A DNA stretch of 64,000 bases from AP-15 sp963812675. Lineage in GTDB: Bacteria > Pseudomonadota > Alphaproteobacteria > ATCC43930 > CGMCC-115725. The stretch covers positions 62,001-126,000 of the forward strand of contig CAWEWR010000021.1 in NCBI GenBank assembly GCA_963812675.1. Reading direction: 5' to 3'. Shown here piece by piece: positions 8,615-17,615 of the stretch; position 1 is the first letter of the stretch, and each line of letters starts with the position of its first letter. The notes below the pieces were generated by a model that ran no database searches, was not told the DNA's origin, and saw only the letters and a program-made list of their open reading frames with translations. The translations under genes and the position numbers were made by a program.

Positions 8615-9595
8615 CTAGGTCCGGCGCGACAGGAAAATCTGTTGCGATCCGTAGGACAGCCAAATCCGCCGCGAGCCGAGGAAATCGATGCCGAGAACGA
8701 GGTCGGCATCTCTCAGGCTGACATCCGCAACGATAAGTGCAGGATTGCGGACGACCTCTCCCCCGATTTCCATATGTGAAAAGCGGTGAAGGTGGGAGTT
8801 CAGCCGCTCTGCCGCCGCACCGAGCGTCACGGTCGCACGGTCGCGCGCCAGGGCCGCGTCGGTCACGCCGAGAACCAGAGCCGCTTTGCTGGAGAGCACG
8901 CTCAGTTGCGCGCCGGTATCGATAAACGTGTCGATCTGGCGACCGTCGAGCTGCGCCGGAAAGGAAAGGTGATTGCTGAAAGTTTTGCGTGCCGGGATCG
9001 TCGCGTAGGGCTCGGCCCAGGCCGGTGCCGCGCTCGGGCAGGATTGCTTGCCGTAGAACACCATTCGGTGATGCGGGAGATCGATATCGACGTCGAAACT
9101 GCTCAATGTGTCAGCACCGAGGACGCCGTCGAGCGGACCGGAGAACACGCTCGGCATATTGAGCGACGCGACGCGCACCCGGCGCCACGGTATCGCCGTC
9201 TCGCCGGCAGTGAAGCTGCGCAATTCGACCTCGTTGGTCGCCAGGCTGCCGGAAAGGCCGCGTATCTGCCGCTGAAATTCGATGCGCGGGGTTTGCGCGC
9301 CGACGCGCTTGGCGGCGGCAGGGGTCAGGATCGTCCATTCGGCTCCGGTATCGAGCAGCAGGGTGACCGGCGCCCCATTGGCGACGAGGGTGACGATCGG
9401 GGCGTTGCGCAGGGTCGCAACGGTGATCTCCCCGATCCGACTGGTGCCGCAGCCGGCAGCTCGGGTATCCGCGGCCGCCGCCATACCCCCGAGCGCCGCT
9501 GCGAGCACGACGACGCCGCACAGAACTCGACGCGGCAGTCGGGTGAAGAACATCAAGCGTTTGATGAAATCAACGAGGCAGCCGGGGCCGTTCAT
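8615..9595 (-). CDS. Retropepsin-like aspartic protease, two DTG motifs
   Basis: 326 residues with an N-terminal basic-then-hydrophobic stretch ending near MAAAADTRA, consistent with a signal peptide or anchor. Two aspartic-protease halves follow in tandem: LLLDTGAEWTIL near residue 79 and FIDTGAQLSVL near residue 219. Each is the catalytic D(T/S)G loop of the retroviral-type family, so the protein carries both lobes in one chain, as pepsins do. It is probably periplasmic; the substrate is unknown. If it starts at 9595 it overlaps the end of the phosphatase gene by 26 bases, suggesting translational coupling; ATG 9553 is an alternative start directly before the signal region. Confidence 0.8.
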   Translation of the reverse strand: MNGPGCLVDFIKRLMFFTRLPRRVLCGVVVLAAALGGMAAAADTRAAGCGTSRIGEITVATLRNAPIVTLVANGAPVTLLLDTGAEWTILTPAAAKRVGAQTPRIEFQRQIRGLSGSLATNEVELRSFTAGETAIPWRRVRVASLNMPSVFSGPLDGVLGADTLSSFDVDIDLPHHRMVFYGKQSCPSAAPAWAEPYATIPARKTFSNHLSFPAQLDGRQIDTFIDTGAQLSVLSSKAALVLGVTDAALARDRATVTLGAAAERLNSHLHRFSHMEIGGEVVRNPALIVADVSLRDADLVLGIDFLGSRRIWLSYGSQQIFLSRRT

Positions 9596-10181
9596 TGACG
9601 GCCAGCACGCGAATCCCGAAATCGTCGATCTGGATCGTGCTGATCGAAGCGAGGCCGACCTCGATCCGGGAGTAGAAATCGAGCGGCATTCCGAGCGCGA
9701 AGAGCAATGCGGCGCGGATCACGTCGCCGTGGCTGACGACGACCAGCGTCCCGTCGCGATGCGTCTCGCGCAGCTCGAACAAGGCCTTCACGGCCCGCTC
9801 CTGGACCTGGCGCATACTCTCGCCGCCGGGGACGCACGCGATGCTGCGGCAGGTGCTCCACAATTGCCAGCGCTCGTCCGACCTGACGGCATCAAAGGTC
9901 AGGCCGGTCCACTCGCCGAAATCGAGCTCGAGCACGTCTTCGCGGTAGGCGATCGGCAGATCGAGCCTTTCGGCGAGGATTTCCGCCAACTCGCGGGCGC
10001 GCTGCAGCGGGCTCGAATAGAGCGCGGCGATCTGTTCTTCGGCGAGGCGGTCGGCGACCGCAGCGATCTCGGCGCGGCCGCGCTCCGAAAGCCCGACCCC
10101 GAGCGTGCGCCCGGCGAGCACGCGGCCTCGCAGCACATGTTCGCCGTGCCGCAGCAGATGAAAAACCGTCACCGCACGCAA
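9570..10181 (-). CDS. Histidine phosphatase family protein
   Basis: 203 residues. The phosphoacceptor loop LLRHGE lies at residues 9-14 and the second catalytic His in VVVSHGD near residue 148; YSSPLQRARELAE and LELDFGEWTGLTFD are standard branch-1 landmarks. This is the phosphoglycerate-mutase-like/CobC/SixA family; the size fits a small-molecule or phosphoprotein phosphatase rather than true Gpm. It overlaps the aspartic protease gene downstream and so probably forms a two-gene operon with it. Confidence 0.9.
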   Translation of the reverse strand: MRAVTVFHLLRHGEHVLRGRVLAGRTLGVGLSERGRAEIAAVADRLAEEQIAALYSSPLQRARELAEILAERLDLPIAYREDVLELDFGEWTGLTFDAVRSDERWQLWSTCRSIACVPGGESMRQVQERAVKALFELRETHRDGTLVVVSHGDVIRAALLFALGMPLDFYSRIEVGLASISTIQIDDFGIRVLAVNERPRLPR

Positions 10182-10291
10182 ATCCTTCCGTAGCGGGTCC
10201 CCCGTTGCTTTTGTAGGAAGGCGTGGGGGCTCCGGTCAACGCCGGGACGCGTGCCAGTGCCTGAAGCTTCCGTTCCTACCCCCGGCTGCTG

Positions 10292-10453
10292 CTACAGCTG
10301 GCCCGCGATGGTACTGAAAGTAGTGCTGAGATTGGTCCCCACTAACGTAAAGGCGGCGATCGCCGCAATCGCGATCAATGCCCCGATTAGCGAATATTCG
10401 ATAGCCGTAACACCCGCCCTGTCGTTCATAAGATTTCGAAAAACCGCGCGCAT
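10292..10453 (-). CDS. Flp-type IVb pilin
   Basis: 53 residues read on the minus strand from ATG 10453, which is preceded by GGAAGGCAGG. The protein begins MRAVFRNLMNDRAG, then VTAIEYSLIGALIAIAAIAA. This is the Flp prepilin pattern: cleavage after Gly14 with Glu at mature position 5, then one hydrophobic helix and a short tail (TFSTIAGQL). Flp pilins build Tad pili for surface attachment. No tad/cpa assembly genes are near, so this is an orphan pilin gene relying on a machine encoded elsewhere. Its length keeps it below usual ORF cut-offs. Confidence 0.9.
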   Translation of the reverse strand: MRAVFRNLMNDRAGVTAIEYSLIGALIAIAAIAAFTLVGTNLSTTFSTIAGQL

Positions 10454-10585
10454 TAGAAGCCTGCCTTCCGTTTGGTTTTGATGCTCGCCAAAGTTGTAAA
10501 AAAGACTTTAAGCAATTGCTAAGACCCCGCTCCAAATCGTTATGAACGGCGCGTTGTGGGCGGCGAGCAACCCTATCCCTTGACG

Positions 10586-11504
10586 TCAGGGCTGCGCCCA
10601 GGGGGCGGCGCGTTCGGAGAACCGGCGGACCAGAAACTCGATCAGCGCGGTCACTTTTGGCGGTCTGGGTCCACCGGGTGGCATTACGATATTGAGCGCG
10701 ATCGGGGGCGCGGACCAGTCGCTCATGACCGCTTCGAGACGGCCCGCCCGAAGGTCGCGCCAAACGACGAATTCCGGTTGAACGGCTACGCCCAGACCGG
10801 CGCGAAGAGCCGGCATCAATACATCGGCATTGTTGGCGCGCAGTGGCCCGGTCACCGCAATTTCGTGTTCTTCGCCTGCCGGACCGATGAATCGCCAATT
10901 GTCGCCGGAGGGCAGGTAGGAATAGCCGAGACAGGCGTGTCCGGCGAGGTCTCGCGGATGCGAGGGCCGCCCGCGGCTCGCGAAATAATCAGGTGCGCCG
11001 ACCAGCAGGCGCCGCACCTGACAGAGACGGCGGGCCACCATGCTCGAATCCGAGAGCGCCGCGATGCGCAATGCCAGATCGAAGCCGCCGCCGATCAAGT
11101 CGATCGTCTGATCGCTCAGATGAAGGTCGATCGAGATCTCCGGATAGGCGTGCAAGAAATCGGGAAACGCCGGCGCCACGTGCTCGACCCCGAACGACAT
11201 CGGCGCCGCCATTTCGGCCGCGCGGCGAGGCCGATTGCGCCAGTGCCTCCGCCTCGACCGCCTCCGCATCGGCCAGGATCTGCGCCGCGCGCACCGACAG
11301 GACGCGGCCGGTTTCGGTCAGCGACAATCGGCGCGACGTGCGGTGGAAGAGGCGCTCGCCGAGGCGGCCCTCCAGACGCGAGATGGCCTTCGACACGGTC
11401 GCCTTGGAGAGGCCAAGCTCAGTGGCGGCGCGGGCAAAGGCGCCGGTTTCTGCAACTTTGGCGAAGATGGCCCAGGCTTCTAGATCCGGGAGCTGAGGCA
11501 TCAA
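10586..11504 (-). pseudogene. LysR-family regulator with an internal frameshift
   Basis: The N-terminal frame (ATG 11504) gives a complete LysR winged helix: LEAWAIFAKVAETGAFARAA, LGLSKATVSKAISRLEGRLG, ERLFHRTSRRLSLTETG. At about 11225 this frame loses sense, and the LysR effector domain resumes in another frame (AAPMSFGVEHVAPAFPDFL through the end at 10586). The shift equals one extra or five missing bases near CGCGGCCGAAATGG. Either the gene is inactivated or the sequence has an error. It is divergent from the pirin gene at 11606, the common arrangement in which such a LysR controls pirin. Confidence 0.85.
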
Positions 11505-11605
11505 TTCTGGAAACGATGTGTTTCGAGCGGTTCTATTTTTCTATCGGCTTCACACCCCACCTTGTCCATCAGAACGAGCGAAATTGCTCACTTGGAGGTA
11601 ATCAC

Positions 11606-12304
11606 ATGATCGAACGCAGACCGTTTGAGAAGTTGGGCGGAGCGCGGTACGACTGGCTGAAGACCAAGCACCATTTCTCCTTCGCTGATTATTTCGACCC
11701 TCAGCGTATGGGCTGGGGGTCTTTGCGGGTCTGGAACGACGATGAGATCGCGCCGGAGACGGGGTTCCCGCCCCATCCGCATGCCGATATGGAGATCATC
11801 ACCTATGTGCGGCAGGGCGCGATCACCCATCAGGACAGCCTCGGGAATAAAGGGCGCACCGAAGCCGGTGACGTGCAGGTGATGAGCACCGGCACCGGGA
11901 TTCGTCACTCGGAGTATAATTTCGAGCCCGAGACCACAAAGATCTTCCAAATCTGGATCCAGCCGACGAGCCGGGGTGAGAAGCCAAGTTGGGGTGCCCA
12001 GCCGTTCCCGAAGGACGATCGCTCGGGCCGGTTCATAACCCTGGCGAGCGGAATGGAGAGAGACGGTGATGCGCTGCCGATCCGGGCCGACGCCCGGGTG
12101 CTCGGGGCCACCTTGAAGGCCGGCGAGACCGCGGAATACCGGCTGGCGGAAGGCCGTCGCGCCTATCTCGTCTCGGCTCTCGGCGCGGTCGAGGTCAACG
12201 GCGTTCGCCTCGCGGCGCGTGACGGCGCGGCCATCGATGACGAGCGCGTATTGCGCGTGACGGCGATCGAGGACGCCGAACTCGTCCTTGTCGATGTGAC
12301 CTGA
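11606..12304 (+). CDS. Pirin family protein
   Basis: 232 residues from ATG 11606, with TTGGAGG seven bases ahead; the frame runs far upstream but only by chance. The N-terminal cupin has the metal triad region PHPHADMEIITY and GIRHSEYN, where His-x-His and His-x-Glu bind the metal in pirins. Pirins are cupin dioxygenase-like proteins, some with quercetinase activity; the reaction of this one is unknown. It is followed after 32 bases by a second pirin and is divergent from a LysR gene. Confidence 0.92.
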   Translation: MIERRPFEKLGGARYDWLKTKHHFSFADYFDPQRMGWGSLRVWNDDEIAPETGFPPHPHADMEIITYVRQGAITHQDSLGNKGRTEAGDVQVMSTGTGIRHSEYNFEPETTKIFQIWIQPTSRGEKPSWGAQPFPKDDRSGRFITLASGMERDGDALPIRADARVLGATLKAGETAEYRLAEGRRAYLVSALGAVEVNGVRLAARDGAAIDDERVLRVTAIEDAELVLVDVT

Positions 12305-12336
12305 GGATAAATTCGCAGAGCTGGAGAGGATCGGAA

Positions 12337-13317
12337 ATGACAGGTGACCCTCGGAATGCCGTGCTCGAAAACGTGATCACGCCGCGCACCCGAGATCTTG
12401 GCGACGGTTTCGAAGTGCGCCGCGCGCTGCCGTCGGCGCAACGCCGAATGGTGGGGCCTTTCGTGTTCTTTGATCAGATGGGTGCCGTAATGTTGCCTGC
12501 CGGCAGGGGGCTCGACGTGCGGCCGCACCCGCATATCGGCCTCGCTACGGTCACCTATCTGTTCGACGGAGAAATCCTGCACCGTGACAGCTTGGGCAAT
12601 GCGCAGCCGATCCGGCCCGGGGCGGTGAACTGGATGACCGCCGGCCGCGGCATTGTTCATTCGGAACGCACCCCGCCCGAGCTGCGCGCCGGCCAGTCGT
12701 CTCTTTTCGGCATTCAGACCTGGGTAGCCCTGCCAAAGGGCCGCGAGGAGATGGAGCCCGGCTTCGCCCACCATGGCGCCGATGCGCTGCCGGTGATCGA
12801 AGGCGAAGGCAAGCGACTGCGCCTGATCGCCGGATCGCTTTACGGCGAGCGAGCGCCCGTCGAGGTCTTCTCGCAGATGTTCTATGCCGACGCGACCCTT
12901 TCGGGCGCGGCGCGGCTCGACCTTCCGGCGGAGCATGAAGAGCGGGCTGCCTGGGTCGCCGAGGGCCGCATCGAGGTCGGCGGCGACGTGTTCGATGCCG
13001 GCCGGATGCTGGTTTTTCGGCCCGGCGAGGCGGTCGCGATCAAGGCTCTGGATCCCGCGCGGTTGATTCTGTTCGGGGGCGAAGCAATGGACGCGCGGCA
13101 TCTCTGGTGGAATTTCGTGTCGAGCTCGGCGGCGCGCTCGAACAGGCCAAGGCCGACTGGAAGGCCGGACGCTTCGGGAAGGTGCCGAGCGACGAGACAG
13201 AGTTCATTCCGCTGCCGGAGGAATAGCCTCCGCCGGTCGATTATCCGCAGTTGCCGGCCGCTCCTACGCGGCCGTCGCAGATTTCGCCATTGGGATCGCG
13301 CCGTCCTCGAACGCTGA
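12337..13317 (+). CDS. Pirin family protein, C-terminus frameshifted
   Basis: The cupin core is complete: VGPFVFFDQMG, RPHPHIGLATVTYLFDGEI, HRDSLG, TAGRGIVHSER. Up to LWWNFVSSS it follows the family. After about 13137 the frame goes out of register: the expected tail (EQAKADWKAGRFGKVPSDE, FIPLPEE, stop at 13226) is present one base off, so a single base has been lost near GCGCGCTCG. As written the product runs on to 13317 with an Arg-rich non-native tail. The metal site is unaffected, so activity may survive. This is the second frameshift within 2 kb. Confidence 0.8.
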   Translation: MTGDPRNAVLENVITPRTRDLGDGFEVRRALPSAQRRMVGPFVFFDQMGAVMLPAGRGLDVRPHPHIGLATVTYLFDGEILHRDSLGNAQPIRPGAVNWMTAGRGIVHSERTPPELRAGQSSLFGIQTWVALPKGREEMEPGFAHHGADALPVIEGEGKRLRLIAGSLYGERAPVEVFSQMFYADATLSGAARLDLPAEHEERAAWVAEGRIEVGGDVFDAGRMLVFRPGEAVAIKALDPARLILFGGEAMDARHLWWNFVSSSAARSNRPRPTGRPDASGRCRATRQSSFRCRRNSLRRSIIRSCRPLLRGRRRFRHWDRAVLER

Positions 13318-13377
13318 GCGGCCGGGGTTCCCGCCCGGGCGTTGACAAGCCGCGGCTCCGCTGCTGTATGCCGGCTC

Positions 13378-14475
13378 ATGATGGTGCGGTGGTTCGGGCT
13401 CTGGCTTCTGGCCGCGGCGGCTGTAGCGTCAGCGGCCGCTGGCGAAGAGCCGCGGCTCAATGTCTACAACTGGTCGGATTACATCGCGCCGGACACGATC
13501 CCGAGATTCGAGGCTGAGACCGGGATCAGGGTCACCTACGACGTCTATGACGGGAACGAGGTGCTCGAGGCGAAGCTGCTGTCGGGCCGGTCGGGTTACG
13601 ATGTGGTGGTGCCGTCGGCGAGCCCGTTCATGGCGCGCCAGATCGCAGCCGGGGTCTACCGGACGCTCGACAAATCCAAGCTCCCCGGCTGGCAGAACCT
13701 CGATCCCCATATCCTCGAACTGGTCAGCGCCGCCGATCCCGGCAACGAGCACGGCTCGCCCTATTTATGGAGCGACACCGGGATCGGCTACAACGAAACG
13801 CAAGTGCACGCCGCATTGGGCGAGACCGTGCCGGTGGACAGCCTTGCTCTGATCTTCGATCCAAGCGTCGCCGACAAGCTCGCCTCCTGCGGGATCTCGC
13901 TGCTCGACACGCCGCAGGAGGTGTTTCCTGCGGCGCTCGCCTATCTGGGGCTCGACCCGAAGAGCCGCGATCTCGGCGACCTCGACAAGGCCTTTGCCGT
14001 CCTCGAAAAGGTCCGCCCCTACATCCGCAAATTCCATTCTTCGCAATACATCAACGACCTCGCGGGTGGCGACCTGTGCATCGCGCTGGGCTATTCGGGC
14101 GACGTGATCCAGGCCCGCAATCGCGCGCGCGAGGCCGGCGACAAGGTGAAGATCGCCTTCCGCGTGCCGAAGGAGGGCTCGATGATGTCGGTCGACATGC
14201 TGGGGATCCCGGCCGACGCACCGCACCCGGAAAACGCGCTGCGCTTTATCGACTATCTGCTGCGCCCGGCAGTCATCGCCGATGTCACCAATGCCGTCTG
14301 GTACCCAAATCCGAACCTGCCCGCGACGGCATTGGTCACGCCGGAGATCCACAACGACCCGGCGGTCTACCCGCCGGACGAAATCTGTCGCCGGCTCTAC
14401 GTCGATCTCCCGGCATCTGCCGCCTACGACCGGGCCCGCACCCGCGCCTGGACCCGACTCAAATCCGGCCGCTAA
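13378..14475 (+). CDS. PotF/PotD-type polyamine-binding periplasmic protein
   Basis: 365 residues from ATG 13378, which puts the signal peptide (MMVRWFGLWLLAAAAVASAA, cleavage after AAAGE) at the very N-terminus. The mature protein starts LNVYNWSDYIAPDTIPRFE, the hallmark of PotD/PotF; GYDVVVPSASPF, YLWSDTGIGYN and ALGYSGDVIQARNRA are conserved family stretches. It should bind putrescine or spermidine in the periplasm. No permease or ATPase genes flank it, so it must dock to a transporter encoded elsewhere or act as a sensor partner. Confidence 0.92.
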   Translation: MMVRWFGLWLLAAAAVASAAAGEEPRLNVYNWSDYIAPDTIPRFEAETGIRVTYDVYDGNEVLEAKLLSGRSGYDVVVPSASPFMARQIAAGVYRTLDKSKLPGWQNLDPHILELVSAADPGNEHGSPYLWSDTGIGYNETQVHAALGETVPVDSLALIFDPSVADKLASCGISLLDTPQEVFPAALAYLGLDPKSRDLGDLDKAFAVLEKVRPYIRKFHSSQYINDLAGGDLCIALGYSGDVIQARNRAREAGDKVKIAFRVPKEGSMMSVDMLGIPADAPHPENALRFIDYLLRPAVIADVTNAVWYPNPNLPATALVTPEIHNDPAVYPPDEICRRLYVDLPASAAYDRARTRAWTRLKSGR

Positions 14476-14571
14476 TCGCATGGCTCCATTGTCGGGGCTG
14501 GCGCGAGCGGGTGCGGCGGCATAAGTCAGCCGCACTTCATTCACTCAGGCCCATGTCGGGACCGCGACATA

Positions 14572-16017
14572 ATGAACACGGCGGAAGACGGGCTCCCGCT
14601 CCCACTGAGATATTGGGCGATCCTGAACCTCGCAGTCGGGATGGCGCTCTCGGTGCTCGACAGCGCAATCGCGAATATTGCGTTGCCGGCGATCGCGAAG
14701 GAAATCCACGCCAGCGCCGCCAATTCGATCTGGGTCATCAACGCCTACCAGCTGGCGGTGGTCATCTCGCTGCTGCCGTTCGCCTCGCTTGGCGACATTT
14801 TCGGGTATCGCCGCATCTACATGATCGGCCTCGCAGTGTTTACCGGCGCTGCGCTCGTCAGTGCTTTGTCGCACTCGTTGCCGATGCTGACCCTGGGCCG
14901 CGCGCTGCAGGGGCTCGGCGCCGCCGGCATGATGAGCGTCAATACGGCTCTCGTGCGCTTCACCTATCCGCGGCGGCAGCTGGGCCGCGGCATCGCAATG
15001 GTTTCGGTCGTCGTCTCGATATCGTCGGCCGCGGGCCCGAGCGTCGCCGCGGCGATCCTCGCGGTCGCCTCGTGGCCGTGGCTCTTCGCGATAAACGTCC
15101 CGATCGGTCTCGTCGCGTTCGCGATGTCGTGGCGCCTGTTGCCGTCGACGTCGGCCTCCGATCATCGCTTCGACCTGGCGAGCGCGGCGTTGAGCGCAAT
15201 TGCCTTTGCTTTTCTGATCAGCGGGATCAACGGCATCGGTCACCACCACCCCGCCCTTCTGGTTATCAGCGAACTGGCCGGCGCCTTCCTCGTCGGCTAT
15301 GCCCTGGTGCGCCGGCAAAACTCCTTGGCCATGCCGCTGCTGCCAGTCGATCTGTTCAAGCGGCCGGTGTTCGCTCTGTCGGTCGCGACGTCGGTTTGCG
15401 CGTTTGTCGCGCAAGGCATCGTATTTGTCGCGTTGCCTTTTTACTTCCAGGACGTGATCGGCCGCTCGCAGGTCGAAACCGGGCTCTTGATCACTCCCTG
15501 GCCCGTAACGGTGGCGATGATCGCGCCGATCGCCGGCCGGCTCGCGGACCGCTATCCCGCCGGAATTCTCGGCGGCATCGGGCTCGGCGTGCTGAGCCTC
15601 GGTTTTCTTCTGCTGGCGTTGCTCCCGGCTCAACCAAGCGATGCGAGCATCATCTGGCAAATCGTGGTCTGCGGATTCGGGTTCGGGTTCTTCCAATCGC
15701 CGAACAACCGTGCCATCGTCAGCAACGCGCCGCGCGAACGCAGCGGCGGTGCCGGCGCCATTCAAGCGACCGCCAGGCTGCTCGGCCAGACGATTGGCGC
15801 CGCTCTGGTGGCTCTGGTCTTCGGCTACGCCGGACCCGGCGGCGGCACCAGCCCGACCACGGCTATCCTGATCGCCGCCGGCTTTTCCGGGCTTGCCGCG
15901 CTCGCCAGCCTCTCCCGACTGCTCAATTTCGTGCGTCTGGCGCGACGTGCCTCCGTCAGCGTTTCCGACATGCCGAAATCAAACCGGGATCAAGTCCCGG
16001 TGCGCGCACCGCCGTAA
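14572..16017 (+). CDS. MFS multidrug efflux transporter (DHA2 type)
   Basis: 481 residues, mostly hydrophobic, with about 14 membrane helices. Helix 1 ends in LDSAIANIALPAIAKE, the DHA2 motif-D-like stretch; SLGDIFGYRRIYMIGL is the MFS motif A, and LGRALQGLGAAGMMSVN and GPSVAAAI fit motifs B and C of proton-driven drug exporters. The substrate is unknown. No regulator is adjacent. It stands between the polyamine binding protein and the DUF1800 gene on the same strand with about 100 bases on either side. Confidence 0.92.
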   Translation: MNTAEDGLPLPLRYWAILNLAVGMALSVLDSAIANIALPAIAKEIHASAANSIWVINAYQLAVVISLLPFASLGDIFGYRRIYMIGLAVFTGAALVSALSHSLPMLTLGRALQGLGAAGMMSVNTALVRFTYPRRQLGRGIAMVSVVVSISSAAGPSVAAAILAVASWPWLFAINVPIGLVAFAMSWRLLPSTSASDHRFDLASAALSAIAFAFLISGINGIGHHHPALLVISELAGAFLVGYALVRRQNSLAMPLLPVDLFKRPVFALSVATSVCAFVAQGIVFVALPFYFQDVIGRSQVETGLLITPWPVTVAMIAPIAGRLADRYPAGILGGIGLGVLSLGFLLLALLPAQPSDASIIWQIVVCGFGFGFFQSPNNRAIVSNAPRERSGGAGAIQATARLLGQTIGAALVALVFGYAGPGGGTSPTTAILIAAGFSGLAALASLSRLLNFVRLARRASVSVSDMPKSNRDQVPVRAPP

Positions 16018-16118
16018 ATCGGACAGGCCAGCGTGACGGAACCCACTCGTCGGCTTGCACCGGGGCCGAGTTTGATTATCCTGCAGCCGCCTCCAATCGG
16101 GGGATGGGGCGGGACCCG

Positions 16119-17606
16119 ATGAGTAACGAAGCGCGTGGGCGATCGCGCTTTCACTGGTGCTTTGCTGCGGCGGGGCTGCTGATTGCCCTGCCGTCGTTAT
16201 TGGCGCTCGCGGCCCAGCCCGTCTCGGATCAAACGGTCGTCCATCTCCTGAACCGTCTCGCCTTCGGCCCGACCCTCGAAGAGGTTCGCCACGTCAAGAC
16301 AATCGGGGTGGAGCCTTATATTGCCGAGCAGCTCGATCCGGACTCGACCCCTGGGGCGATCCCGGAGCCTATCGAGCTGCGGTGGCGCCTTGCCCAGCTC
16401 GACACCTTGAAGCTCGACCCGGTCCAGCTGCGCCAGCTTTATGGGCCGTTGCGCAGCCTGCGCGGCTTCAAGCCCAACCCGGAGCTGGAGAAGGCTCAGC
16501 GCGAACGGGTGCAAATCATCCTGCGGGACGCCGGCGAGGCGCGCATTCTGAGAGCCCTGCTGAGCCCGCGGCAGCTGCACGAAGTCATGGTCGATTTCTG
16601 GTTCAACCATTTCAACGTGTACTCCGGCAAGGGGCTGGATGACATCTGGATCGGCAATTACGAGGAGCAGGCGATCCGCCCCTTTGTGCTCGGCCGCTTC
16701 CGGGATTTGCTGTTTGCCACGACAAAGCACCCGGCGATGCTGGTTTATCTCGACAACGCACTCAGCACCGCCCCGGGTAGCCCCGGCGCCCGCGGCAGAC
16801 AAAAGGGACTGAACGAAAATTTCGCGCGCGAGGTCATGGAGTTGCACACGCTCGGCGCCAATGGCGGGTACACCCAGGAGGACGTCGTCACATTGGCGCG
16901 GGTCTTGACCGGGTGGGGCGTCAATTCTCCGGATGCCCGCGTGTTCCCCGGATACGCTGCGGTCTTCGAGGGCGCGCGCCACGATTACAGTCCAAAGGTT
17001 TTCCTCAGCCATCCGCTGAAATCGCGGGGCAAGGCGGAGGGTGAGGAGGCGCTCGACATCCTGGCGCGCAGCCCGGCAACGGCCCATCACATCGCGTTCG
17101 AGCTGGCGCAGTATTTTGTCGCCGACGAGCCGCCTACGGGGTTGGTCGAGCGGCTCGCGGCTCGGTTCGTCGAGACCGACGGCAATATAAAGGAGGTGCT
17201 GCGGACACTTTTCGCCAGCAACGAATTTTGGGACAGCAAGGGAGCCAAATATAAGACGCCCTACCAATTCGTGATATCGGCAGTGCGCGCCGCGGGAGTA
17301 TCACCTGCAAATGTGCGGCCGCTGCTTGGAGCCATGGACCAGCTCGGGATGCCCCTCTTCGGCTGCCTGACGCCGGACGGGTACAAAAACACCGAAGACG
17401 CCTGGCTGAGCCCCGACGCAACGACCCGCCGCATCAGCTTCGCGACCGCATTGGTCCGAGGCAGCCCAGGCGCGCTCGATGATGCGCATCTCGAAGCGGT
17501 CTTCGGCTCGACATTGAGCGAGGGCACCCGCGCAGTCATCAATGAATCGCCCAAAGGGCTGCGCGCGGCGCTGATCCTCGGCAGTCCCGACTTTATGCGT
17601 CGATAG
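16119..17606 (+). CDS. DUF1800 domain protein
   Basis: 495 residues from ATG 16119 (an in-frame ATG at 16104 is also possible). A signal peptide-like segment (FHWCFAAAGLLIALPSLLALA) leads into the DUF1800 pattern: HLLNRLAFGPTLEEV, VDFWFNHFNVYSGKG, NENFAREVMELHTLG and GYTQEDVVTLARVLTGWG. DUF1800 proteins nearly always sit next to a DUF1501 gene, as here (10 bases to 17616). Function is not established; the pair is exported and has been proposed to act on envelope or polymer substrates. Confidence 0.92.
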   Translation: MSNEARGRSRFHWCFAAAGLLIALPSLLALAAQPVSDQTVVHLLNRLAFGPTLEEVRHVKTIGVEPYIAEQLDPDSTPGAIPEPIELRWRLAQLDTLKLDPVQLRQLYGPLRSLRGFKPNPELEKAQRERVQIILRDAGEARILRALLSPRQLHEVMVDFWFNHFNVYSGKGLDDIWIGNYEEQAIRPFVLGRFRDLLFATTKHPAMLVYLDNALSTAPGSPGARGRQKGLNENFAREVMELHTLGANGGYTQEDVVTLARVLTGWGVNSPDARVFPGYAAVFEGARHDYSPKVFLSHPLKSRGKAEGEEALDILARSPATAHHIAFELAQYFVADEPPTGLVERLAARFVETDGNIKEVLRTLFASNEFWDSKGAKYKTPYQFVISAVRAAGVSPANVRPLLGAMDQLGMPLFGCLTPDGYKNTEDAWLSPDATTRRISFATALVRGSPGALDDAHLEAVFGSTLSEGTRAVINESPKGLRAALILGSPDFMRR

Positions 17607-17615
17607 GCGGACCGG

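Noticed and set aside
10556..11605. Upstream extension of the first pirin frame (over 300 codons)
   Set aside because: It runs antisense through the LysR gene, has no protein-like features, and a strong ribosome binding site marks the true start at 11606.
13767..17606. A 1279-codon open frame on the plus strand
   Set aside because: Only its last 495 codons (DUF1800 protein) look like protein; the rest lies across the polyamine-binding and MFS genes in another frame and is Arg-rich, as expected for a shadow in G+C-rich DNA.
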